Notes under the pieces: model-generated
The model's input: only the letters and a program-made list of their open reading frames with translations
Databases searched by the model: none
Told to the model about the DNA's origin: nothing
Shown: positions 1 to 7,836 of the stretch, in pieces
Layout of the letters: each line of letters starts with the position of its first letter
Position numbering within the stretch: the stretch's first letter is position 1
Translations under genes and position numbers: made by a program
Source of the DNA: Melastoma dodecandrum
Lineage: Eukaryota; Streptophyta; Magnoliopsida; Myrtales; Melastomataceae
DNA: 64,000 nucleotides
Direction of reading: 5' to 3'
NCBI GenBank assembly: GCA_029817715.1
Contig: JARUPY010000292.1
Span: 558,001 to 622,000, forward strand

Positions 1-1490
1 CCAGCGGACCGCCAATGGCGGATTCGGGGGCGATGTGCAGCACGATCGAGCCGAAGGCCGTGCCGGACATCCGCGCGTCGGAAATACGCACCATGTCCTT
101 CACCCCCGCCCGGGCGAGTTTCTTGGGGATCGGCAGATACCCGGCCTCCGGCATGCCGGCGGCGTGCGGGCCGGCGTTCTGGAGGACGAGCACGTCGCCG
201 GGCGCCACGTCGAGATCCGGGTCGTCGATCCGCCGGCTCAGATCCTCCAGCCCGGTGAACACCACCGCCCGGCCCTCGGATTCGAACAGCTCCGGCGTCG
301 CCGCAGCGCGCTTGAAGATCGCGCCCTCGGGGGCGAGGTTGCCGGTCAGCGCCACCAGCCCGCCGACCGGCGAGACGGGATTGTCGAAGGCGCGGATCAC
401 CGCCCGGTCGACCCAGCCGGCGGGCTCGTCGAGGCGCTGGGCCAAGGTACGGCCCTCGACGTCCACGGTGTCGAGGTGGAGGAGCGGGCGCAATTCGCGC
501 AGCAGCGCGCCCATGCCGCCGGCCGCGTGGAAATCCTCCATATAGCCCTCGCCCACGGGCTTCAGATCGACCAGCACCGGCGTCTCGTCGGAGATCTGGT
601 TGAAGCGCTCATACGGAACGCGGATGCCGAGCCGCCCCGCGATGGCCGTGAGGTGGACGATGGCGTTGGTCGAACCCGAGACCGCCATCAGCACCCGGAT
701 GGCGTTCTCCACCGACGCGCGGGTGATGACCTGGGACGGCACGATTTTCGACTGGATCAGCCGCACGGCTGCGCGGCCGGTCTCCTCGGCGGCGACCAGC
801 CGGTCGGAATGGACGGCGGGGATCGCGGCCGTACCGGGCAGCGACATGCCGAGCGCCTCCGCGATGCACGCCATGGTGGAGGCGGTGCCCATCACCGCGC
901 AGGTGCCGGCGGTGACCGAGAGCCGTCCCTCGACCTCGGCGATCTCCTGGGCATCGACGGTTCCGGCGCGGTACTTGGCCCAGAAGCCCCGGCAATCGGT
1001 GCAGGCGCCGAGCCGCTGGCCCCGGTGGCGCCCGGTCGACATCGGGCCGGTCACTAGCTGGATCGCCGGCAGACCCGCCGAGGCCGCGCCCATGAGCTGG
1101 GCCGGCACGGTCTTGTCGCAGCCGCCGATCAGCACGACCGCATCCATCGGCTGGGCCTGGATCATCTCTTCCGTGTCCATGGCCATGAGGTTGCGGTACA
1201 TCATGCTGGTCGGGTTGAGGAAAACCTCCCCCAGCGACACGGTCGGGAACGGCCGCGGCAGCGCGCCCGCCGCCAGCACGCCGCGGGAAACCGCCTCGAC
1301 CAGATCGTCCATGCCCCGGTGGCAATTGTTGAAGCCCGAGGGCGTCATCGCGATGCCCACAACCGGCTTTGCCAGCAGGCCCGGCGAGATCCCCATGGAG
1401 CGGGCGAAGGAGCGGCGCAGGTAGCGGGCGAAGTCGCGGTCGCCGTAATTGGTCAGGCCGCGGTCGAGCCCGTGCGGCTCGTCGGTCATG
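1..1490 (-). CDS. IlvD/Edd-family dehydratase, probably L-arabinonate-type sugar-acid dehydratase (3' end outside window)
   Basis: Dehydrates an aldonic or dihydroxy acid using an iron-sulfur cluster and Mg. The reading frame starts at ATG 1490, preceded by a clear GAGGAG ribosome site, and runs off the left edge, so about 496 residues are visible and the C-terminus is missing. Family signatures are present: Cys56 in NNCHRG, Cys124-Asp125-Lys126 in GGCDK (the Lys carbamylated in relatives), and Cys197 in AGTCAVMGTAST, the three-Cys pattern of [2Fe-2S] members. The arrangement resembles sugar-acid dehydratases more than biosynthetic IlvD. An L-KDA-dehydratase-like gene lies at 43878-44804, consistent with L-arabinonate use, but the two are 42 kb apart. 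The exact substrate cannot be told from sequence. Confidence 0.9.
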
Positions 1491-2198
1491 GTCGTCTCCT
1501 CGCGAGGGCGGCCCCGATGTCGCGGCCGCCCGGTCCGTCTCGGCGGTCGCCGGAATCCCGGCTCCCGAAGCGCACGTCGAGCAGAGCCTCGAATACGCGG
1601 ATCGTCCCGCCCCTGTCGCCGTGATCCTGGCGGAGCGCCGCCTGAGCGGTCGCGACCGCGCGCACCGGCATCGGCCCGCACAGGCGCGCCGCGCGTTCCA
1701 CGACGCGGGCGAGACCCGCGTAGGCATGGCCCATCGGATGGCCGTCCGAGAAGGGGCCGCGCGGGATCCGGGGCACGAAAACGCCGCGGCGTAACTGCCC
1801 CCGGTGCCCAACCTGACGCTCGCGCCGACGCGATCAGGGGCGAGACTCCAGCGTCGCGGCCATCGGCAGGATTTCGGCCTGCGCGCGGCGTCGATGTCCA
1901 ACGGGAGCTAATCCAGCAGCTCGGTCGATTGCCCGCCTCCGATCCGGCGCGGCCGCCGCATCAGGGATACTGTGCGTCCTCAGGGCTTGGGTCCGGCCGG
2001 TCCCCGCGCGGCTCGCCCACGGCCCCCGTCACCGACGCGTCCCCCGCTCCGCCACGCGGGCGACGCGCACGAAGTGGTGGATGTCCACGAAGGCGTCCGG
2101 CCGGCTGTCGGGCAGCCGCCACGCGGACGGACAGCCGCCCCTATGCGGCAGGTTGACGTTGAGATGCCGCGTGCGTCCCCTCGTCGAACGCCCCGGGT
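1491..2198. other. Intergenic, no convincing gene
   Basis: A 708-base gap between two minus-strand genes. It holds only short open frames with Arg/Pro-rich, antisense-like composition. A minus-strand frame ending at 1486 overlaps the start of the dehydratase in an ATGA arrangement, but its C-terminal part looks non-coding. No repeat or terminator-like hairpin was noticed. Confidence 0.5.
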
Positions 2199-3251
2199 TC
2201 AACGGACGCGCGGCAGGATCTGTTCGGCGAAACGGCGCATCTCCGCCTCGAACGGCTGGAACTGCATCATGAACAGCCCGATGCCGGCGGCATGGAAGGC
2301 GCGGATGCGCGCCGCGACGGTCGCGTAGCTGCCCACGAGCCCGGCCGCGGTGCCGCCATTGGTGCCGACATGGCGCGTAGCGGCCGCATCGGTCTTGGCG
2401 AACATCACGCTGGCCTGATCGGTGCGGGCGCGGGTGTCGGCGCGCAGGTCTGCGTCGCGCTGCGCCAGGGCGAGGAGCCGCGCGTGCTCGGCTTGCGCCT
2501 CCGCGTCGGTCTCTCGGGCGATCACGAAGGCCGACAGGCCGTAGCGCAGCGGGCCGTTGGCCGCAGGCCGCCGCGCCACGTCGGCGATCAGGGCCGCGAC
2601 GTCCTCCAGCGGCTGGCCGTTGATGAACCAGACATCCGCGTGGTCCGCGGCCAGCGCCCGGGCGGGCTCCGACTCGCCGCCGAGATAGATGGTCGGCCGC
2701 GGCCGATATGTGCCGGCCGGGCGGAGCTGGTAATCCGCCACGTGGAAATGCGCGCCCGCAAAGGTCACGCGCTCGCCGCGCATCAGCCTGTCCACGAGGC
2801 CGATCCATTCCCGGCCGTAGGCGTAGCGGTCGTCATGGGCGGGGAAGGGGAGGCCGGCCTGCTCGAACTCGGCCTTGTTCCAGGCATTCACGAGGTTCAG
2901 CGCGAACCGGCCGCCGCTGATGTGCTCGATCTGGAGCGCCATCTTGGCCAGCACCACCGGGTGGTAGAGCCCCGGCTTGATCGCCGCGATGATCTCGATC
3001 CGCCGGGTGAGCGCCGCCAGCGCCGCTGCGGCGGTCCAGGCTTCGAGCTGGTCCCGCTCCGCGTCGTAGGGGTTCATCGTGTGCTGGGCGACCAGCACGG
3101 AATCGAAGCCGAGCGCCTCGGCCTCCAGCACCAGGGCGCGGTTGCGCGCCCAGCTGGCGTCGTCCGGCTCGTCGGGATCGTGGTGCGCGGCCCGGGAGCC
3201 GTGGACCGCGGCCCAGATGCCGAACCGGGGTGCGTGGACAGGTCCCGCCAT
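2199..3251 (-). CDS. LLM-class flavin-dependent monooxygenase (SsuD/SfnG-like)
   Basis: A 350-residue bacterial-luciferase-fold enzyme. Relatives use reduced FMN and oxygen to split C-S bonds of alkanesulfonates or methylsulfones and release sulfite. The whole barrel is present: an N-terminal FGIW strand, a substrate-side GFDSVLVAQHTMNPYD segment, the conserved ISGGRFALNLVNAW segment near residues 115-130, a YLGGES strand and a C-terminal LVGSYATVAARI segment that closes the barrel in SsuD relatives. It starts 4 bases after the stop of the upstream sulfonate-binding protein gene, so the two form an operon. A flavin reductase is not encoded nearby. SsuD and SfnG cannot be separated with confidence here. 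Confidence 0.87.
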   Translation of the reverse strand: MAGPVHAPRFGIWAAVHGSRAAHHDPDEPDDASWARNRALVLEAEALGFDSVLVAQHTMNPYDAERDQLEAWTAAAALAALTRRIEIIAAIKPGLYHPVVLAKMALQIEHISGGRFALNLVNAWNKAEFEQAGLPFPAHDDRYAYGREWIGLVDRLMRGERVTFAGAHFHVADYQLRPAGTYRPRPTIYLGGESEPARALAADHADVWFINGQPLEDVAALIADVARRPAANGPLRYGLSAFVIARETDAEAQAEHARLLALAQRDADLRADTRARTDQASVMFAKTDAAATRHVGTNGGTAAGLVGSYATVAARIRAFHAAGIGLFMMQFQPFEAEMRRFAEQILPRVR

Positions 3252-3255
3252 GGGC

Positions 3256-4248
3256 TCAGCCCCGCCCCGCCGGCGGCTGCCAGATCGGCACCGCGGTGGC
3301 GTCGATCCGGCGGGGGATGAGCTTGGCCTCGTAGAACACGTCGGCGATGGCCTGCTGCTCGCCGAGCTGGCCGCGCTCCACCGGCTTTACCGCGTAGGTC
3401 CGGCGGCCGTTGGCGGCGGCGACGACGGGCGCCGGCAGGTCACCCCAGATCGGGGCGAGGAGCGCGACGGCCGCCTCCGGGTTCGCCCGCATCCAGGCCC
3501 CGGCCTCGACCAGCGCCCGGTAGATCGTGGCGACGACCTCCGGCTGCGCGGCGACGAAGCCGTCGTTGACGAGGTAGTAGCGGTGGTAGCTCGTGAGCCC
3601 GGTGGCGTCGGCGATGACCCGCACCGGGCGCTTGGCCTCCGCGAAGGCGAGGAACGGGTCCCAGATCGACCACGCGTCGAGGCTGCCCTGCTCGAACGCC
3701 GCCGCGCCTTCGGGAGCCTGGAGATAGGCCGGCTTGATGTCGGCGAAGCTCAGCCCGGCGCGCTTGAGGGCGGCCGCCAGCACGTAGTGGCTGCCCGATC
3801 CCCGGGAGACGCCGACCGTGCGGCCCTTGAGATCCGCCCCCGTGCGGATCGGCGAATCCGCCGGCACGATGATCGCCTCGGCGGCGGGGGCGCCCCGCTC
3901 GCGGGCGTAGAAGGTCAGCGGCGCCCCGGCCGCCTGCGTGAAGATCGGCACCGCGTCGGCGACGTCGGCGTGGATGTCGACCGCGCCCGCCGTCATCGGC
4001 TCGATCACGCTGGTGAACAGGTGCCAGCTCGGCGCGAAGCCCAGAGGCGCGAGACGCTCGGCGAGCGTCCCCTTCACCTTCAGCACGGTGAGCAGGACGG
4101 AGGAGCGCTGCAGGCTGATCTTCACCTCCCGGGGGCCAGCACGGACGGCCGGCGCGCCGAGCGCCAGCGTGGCGGCTCCGCCGAGGCCGGCGCGCAGCAG
4201 GGTTCGGCGGGACGGAGTGTCTTCGGGCACGGAGCGCTCGCGGATCAT
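3256..4248 (-). CDS. Aliphatic sulfonate ABC transporter substrate-binding protein (SsuA-like)
   Basis: Periplasmic binding protein of the SsuA/NMT1 type, 330 residues from ATG 4248. The frame is open further upstream, but the start chosen places a Tat-like signal (SRRTLLRAG near residue 13, then a hydrophobic stretch ending APAVRAG) at the N-terminus. Typical segments follow: TAGAVDIHADVADAVPIF, LKGRTVGVSRGSGSHY and a DAWSIWDPFLA ligand-site strand. It is the first gene of a two-gene operon with the flavin monooxygenase. No cognate permease or ATPase gene is found in the window. A closely similar paralog lies at 6242-7201 on the other strand, making a mirror-image cluster. Confidence 0.88.
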   Translation of the reverse strand: MIRERSVPEDTPSRRTLLRAGLGGAATLALGAPAVRAGPREVKISLQRSSVLLTVLKVKGTLAERLAPLGFAPSWHLFTSVIEPMTAGAVDIHADVADAVPIFTQAAGAPLTFYARERGAPAAEAIIVPADSPIRTGADLKGRTVGVSRGSGSHYVLAAALKRAGLSFADIKPAYLQAPEGAAAFEQGSLDAWSIWDPFLAFAEAKRPVRVIADATGLTSYHRYYLVNDGFVAAQPEVVATIYRALVEAGAWMRANPEAAVALLAPIWGDLPAPVVAAANGRRTYAVKPVERGQLGEQQAIADVFYEAKLIPRRIDATAVPIWQPPAGRG

Positions 4249-4879
4249 GGGGCCGTTCGGGTTGGTCGGTCGGAGACGCGGCGACGCCGAGTCGGCGCAG
4301 CGCATCCCCGCCTCGCAGCCCGCTTGATTGAAGACCGGGGCCGAGCTCAGGATCAATGAAACGGTTTTTTGATCTCGCGGCGTGCCGGAGAAGTCGCGAC
4401 CTCATTGAGGCACATCGGCAGCAATGCCGTTTCCGTCACGGGGGATGTGTCCGAACGGGCGACATCCGCGCGCTGTCGGTCTGAGCAGTTCCGGACGATC
4501 GCCTCGGCACCACCGTCCTTGCGGGCGCAGCGAAGCAATCCGGCAGCGCCACGTTTTTCAACGGCGCGCAGTGCTGGGCCACTTCGTTGGGCTCGTGATG
4601 ACGGAGCAACCGATGTTCGCAGGCTTCGACCGGAAACCGGAGGCGGCGTCTCATCCCGTGCCGAGGCCCGGGGCGGCCCGCCGACGATACCGCAAGCGGA
4701 AGATGGATTTTTCCCCGGCCTCCTTCCGATGAGAAGACTGTATTTCCGCTGCCGGTTCCGGGAAACGACGCTTCCAAAGCGCCGAGTGATCATCGTTCGT
4801 GTCTTGAGATCGAAGGCCATCTCCCCGATGACTTGACGCCGCCCGTCCGGGCCGGGTTGGGAATCGGGACAACACCATC
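4249..4879. other. Divergent intergenic region of the sulfur cluster
   Basis: A 631-base spacer between the divergent sulfonate-binding and SfnB-like genes, expected to hold both promoters. It contains repeat family A copy 1 (4511-4641) and no convincing open reading frame. No CysB/SfnR-type operator could be assigned by eye. Confidence 0.5.
4511..4641 (+). repeat. Dispersed intergenic repeat family A, copy 1
   Basis: Begins with CACCGTCCTTGCGGGCGCAG, continues with GCGAAGCAATCC, and after about 60 bases has the second conserved block GTGATGACGGAG, then a third block with CGACCGGAAACCGGA. Other copies lie at 13475, 54246 and 63777. The second arm is diverged in this copy. Confidence 0.75.
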
Positions 4880-6103
4880 ATGTCGCAGACGGATGCGGGC
4901 TGGGGCGCGGGTCCGAGCGCGCGCTACGAGGCGCTGGCGGACCGGTTCCGCCCGGTCTTCGCCGAGATCCGCGCCACCGCGGTCGAGCGGGACCGCACCC
5001 GCGGCCTGCCCCACGCCGAGATCGGCTGGCTGCGGGAGGCGAACTTCACGACCCTGCGGCTCGCCCCGGAGGCGGGCGGCCACGGCGCCAGCCTGCCCGA
5101 ATTGTTCGCCCTGCTGATCGAGCTGTCGAGCGCCGATTCCAACGTCACCAACGCGCTGCGGGCGCATTTCGGCTTCACCGAGGATGCGCTCTGCTCGTCC
5201 TCGCCCGAGTGGCGCGCTGCCTGGATCGCCCGGATCGGCGGGGGCGCGACGGTCGGCAGCGGCGTCTCGGAGACCGGCCCCGCCAAGGTCGGCGCGTTCG
5301 ACACGGTGGTGCGCCGCCGCGACGGGAACCTCGTGCTCGACGGCCGGAAATTCTACACCACAGGCTCACTGTTTGCCGACTACATTCACCTCGCCGCCGA
5401 GGACGAGTCCGGGGAGGCGGTGACCGCGGCGGTGCCGGTGCGGGCCCCCGGCGTGACCATCGTGGACGATTGGGACGGGTTCGGGCAGGCGCTGACCGCC
5501 AGCGGCACCGCGACCTTCGAGGGGGTTGCGCTCGATCCGGACCTGATCAAGCCGGATCCGCCCCGCTTTCCCTACGCCATGGCGTATTTCCAGCTCGTGC
5601 ACCTCGCCACGCTCGCCGGCATCGGCCGGGCGGCCGCCGAGGACGTGGCGCGGCTCGTGGCCGAGCGCACCCGGGTCTACAGTCACGGCAATGCCGGACG
5701 CACCGCGGACGATCCGCAGATCCAGGCGGTGGTCGGCCGAGTCCGGGGCAACGCCTACGCGGCCGGGGCCGTGGTTCTGAAGAGCGCCGAGGCGCTCCAG
5801 CGCGCCTACGCGGCCCACCGGGCCGGCGACGCGCCCGCGGCGGACCGGGCCGCGACCCTCGCCGACGTCGAGGTCAACCAGGCGGTCAGCGTGGTGACCG
5901 ATCTCGTGCTGCAGGCGACGACGAGCCTGTTCGACGCCCTCGGTGCCTCGGCGGTCAAGGCGGAGCTGGGACTCGACCGCTACTGGCGCAACGCGCGGAC
6001 CATCACGTCCCACAACCCGCGGATCTACCGGGACCGGATCGTCGGCGCCTTCGCGATCACGGGGGCGACGCCGCCCCGGCAATACCGTGTCGGCTCGGCG
6101 TGA
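4880..6103 (+). CDS. Acyl-CoA-dehydrogenase-fold monooxygenase (SfnB/DszC-like)
   Basis: A 407-residue flavoprotein of the acyl-CoA dehydrogenase fold, the branch that includes SfnB (sulfone-linked sulfur acquisition) and DszC (dibenzothiophene monooxygenase). Seen are an all-helical N-terminal part, a middle beta domain with GSGVSETGPAKVG and LDGRKFYTTGSLFADY (the flavin-side FYxTG motif), and a C-terminal helical domain ending TITSHNPRIYRDRIVGAF, which is typical of this branch. The catalytic Glu of true acyl-CoA dehydrogenases is not evident. It starts at ATG 4880 and is followed after 138 bases by a sulfonate-binding protein gene. The neighbours make a role in organosulfur use likely. Confidence 0.85.
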   Translation: MSQTDAGWGAGPSARYEALADRFRPVFAEIRATAVERDRTRGLPHAEIGWLREANFTTLRLAPEAGGHGASLPELFALLIELSSADSNVTNALRAHFGFTEDALCSSSPEWRAAWIARIGGGATVGSGVSETGPAKVGAFDTVVRRRDGNLVLDGRKFYTTGSLFADYIHLAAEDESGEAVTAAVPVRAPGVTIVDDWDGFGQALTASGTATFEGVALDPDLIKPDPPRFPYAMAYFQLVHLATLAGIGRAAAEDVARLVAERTRVYSHGNAGRTADDPQIQAVVGRVRGNAYAAGAVVLKSAEALQRAYAAHRAGDAPAADRAATLADVEVNQAVSVVTDLVLQATTSLFDALGASAVKAELGLDRYWRNARTITSHNPRIYRDRIVGAFAITGATPPRQYRVGSA

Positions 6104-6241
6104 GGCACGGATGCCGCGCCGCTGCGCTCCGCGCCCTCGGGGCCACGGGACGGGCAGCCTGATCGAACCCCAATCGGCTGCGCCTGCCGCACGCCCCGGC
6201 CGGCCCGTGCAGGACGACCCCACTCAGGAGGAGATGTTCTC

Positions 6242-7201
6242 GTGACGATCACACGACGCCGGTCCGCCGCCCTGCTCCTCGCGCTCGGGGCCGGGCTCGC
6301 GACCGCGACCGGCGCGGCCGCGCAGGCGGCTCCGAGGGAATTCCGGATCGGCTACCAGAAGGTCGGCGTGGTCGTGGTGGCGCGCCAGCAGGGAACCATC
6401 GAGAAGCGCCTGGCGCCGCAGGGTGTCGCGGTGCGCTGGGTCGAGTTCCAGGCCGGGCCGCCGCTGCTCGAGGCCCTCAACGCGGGCGGCATCGATTTCG
6501 GCTTCGCCGGCGACATGCCGCCGATCTTCGCGCAGGCGGCCGGCAGCACCCTCGTGTATGTCGGCGCCTCGGTCCTGTCCGGCGACGGCGAGGCCATTGT
6601 GGTGAAGGCGGGCGCGCCGATCCGGACCGTGGCCGACCTCAAGGGCCGCACGGTCGCGGTCAGGCGGGGCACCAGCTCGCACAACCTGCTGGTGACGGCC
6701 CTCGAGAAGGCCGGCCTGAGCTTCGCCGACGTCAAGCCCGCCTACCTGCTGCCCTCCGACGCCGGCCCGGCCTTCGCCAACGGCGGCGTCGACGCCTGGG
6801 TGGTCTGGGACCCGTATCTCGCCCTGGCGCAGGCGCAGAACGACACGCGGATCCTCACCACCTCCCGGCAGACGCATGCCGTGTCGGACTTCTTCCTGGC
6901 GAGCCGCACCTTCGCCGACCGGTATCCCGGGATCGTGACGGCGGCGGTGGCGGCGCTGGCGGAATCGGCGGCCTGGGCGGAGGCGCACCGGGATCAGGTC
7001 GCGCAGGCGCTCGCAACCGTCACGGGCGTGCCGTACGCGATCGAGAAGGGCGTGGCCGACCGCACGGCATTCGGCGTCGGCCCGGTCACGGACGCGCTCG
7101 TCGCCAAGCAGCAGGCGACCGCCGACCGCTTCCACCGGCTCGGGCTCATCCCGCGCGCCATCCAAGTGCGGGACGCGATCTGGACGCCGCCGCGGAGCTG
7201 A
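6242..7201 (+). CDS. Aliphatic sulfonate ABC transporter substrate-binding protein (SsuA-like), second copy
   Basis: A 319-residue SsuA-type periplasmic protein starting at GTG 6242 behind a strong CAGGAGGAG ribosome site. A Sec signal peptide covers about residues 1-28 (hydrophobic core ALLLALGAGLATATGAAAQA). It has the same framework as the paralog at 3256-4248: ALNAGGIDFGFAGDMPPIF, LKGRTVAVRRGTSSHN, KAGLSFADVKPAYLLPSDA and DAWVVWDPYLALA. Signal type and binding-site residues differ between the two, so they may bind different sulfonates. Membrane and ATPase subunits are missing here and must be supplied from elsewhere. Confidence 0.9.
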   Translation: MTITRRRSAALLLALGAGLATATGAAAQAAPREFRIGYQKVGVVVVARQQGTIEKRLAPQGVAVRWVEFQAGPPLLEALNAGGIDFGFAGDMPPIFAQAAGSTLVYVGASVLSGDGEAIVVKAGAPIRTVADLKGRTVAVRRGTSSHNLLVTALEKAGLSFADVKPAYLLPSDAGPAFANGGVDAWVVWDPYLALAQAQNDTRILTTSRQTHAVSDFFLASRTFADRYPGIVTAAVAALAESAAWAEAHRDQVAQALATVTGVPYAIEKGVADRTAFGVGPVTDALVAKQQATADRFHRLGLIPRAIQVRDAIWTPPRS

Positions 7202-7249
7202 CCGTGCGGTCAATCAGGGCCGCGGCGGTGTCCACTGCGTGCCGCCCGC

Positions 7250-7786
7250 TCAGTGCGCGTGGTCGCCATGCCCCATGCTGCCGTGGTCCATCTCGGCCGC
7301 CCCCGAACCGGGCGCCTGGGCGGCGATGCCCTCGACGGTGAACTCCACCGGCACGGTGCCCGCCTTGGCGAAGGTCAGCGTGCCCGTGGCCGTCTGCCCC
7401 TTCTTGAGCTGATCCTTCAGGTCGAGGAACATCAGATGGTAGCCGCCGGGCTTGAGCGTCACCGTCTCGCCGGGCTTGATGACGAGGCCACCCTCGACCG
7501 GGGCCATCTTCATCACCCCGCCCTCCATCGACATCGTGTGCAGCTCGGCCCGGCCGGCCCCCTCGATCGTGGCACCGGTCAGCGTGTCGGGTTCGGACCC
7601 CGTATTGGTGACGGCGAGATACCCGCCCGCGACCTGGGCGCCGTTGGGCGTGGCGCGCGACCAGGGATGACCGATCCTGAGGGCGCCGGCCGTATAGTCC
7701 GCCGCCGTGCCGGCGATCGTGGCGGCGAGCAGCGCGGTCAGGCCGAGGGCGGCGCGCGCGAGGAAGGGGCCCGTCGTGAGTCTCAT
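7250..7786 (-). CDS. PCu(A)C copper chaperone
   Basis: A 178-residue periplasmic copper-binding protein. The signal peptide ends near residue 28. The copper motif is complete: His83, Met94, His117 and Met119, spaced as in the family (HX10M then HXM), inside a cupredoxin-like domain. The tail is extra Met/His-rich (MDHGSMGHGDHAH), giving a second possible copper site. Family members deliver Cu(I) to cytochrome oxidase. It is the last gene of the minus-strand operon that begins at 12443, 50 bases after the TonB-dependent receptor, which points to copper as the operon's substrate. Confidence 0.92.
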   Translation of the reverse strand: MRLTTGPFLARAALGLTALLAATIAGTAADYTAGALRIGHPWSRATPNGAQVAGGYLAVTNTGSEPDTLTGATIEGAGRAELHTMSMEGGVMKMAPVEGGLVIKPGETVTLKPGGYHLMFLDLKDQLKKGQTATGTLTFAKAGTVPVEFTVEGIAAQAPGSGAAEMDHGSMGHGDHAH

Positions 7787-7836
7787 GGCATGCTCCGTGT
7801 GGTCATCTGCGGATGGGGTGAGGGCGGAAGGTCCGG

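Noticed and set aside
1486..1776. Minus-strand frame overlapping the dehydratase start (ATGA)
   Set aside because: The middle looks faintly protein-like, but the end is Arg/Gly-rich, no family fits, and the dehydratase has its own strong ribosome site.
4249..4879. Possible riboswitch or small RNA in the divergent sulfur spacer
   Set aside because: No recognised aptamer core; the visible structure is repeat A.
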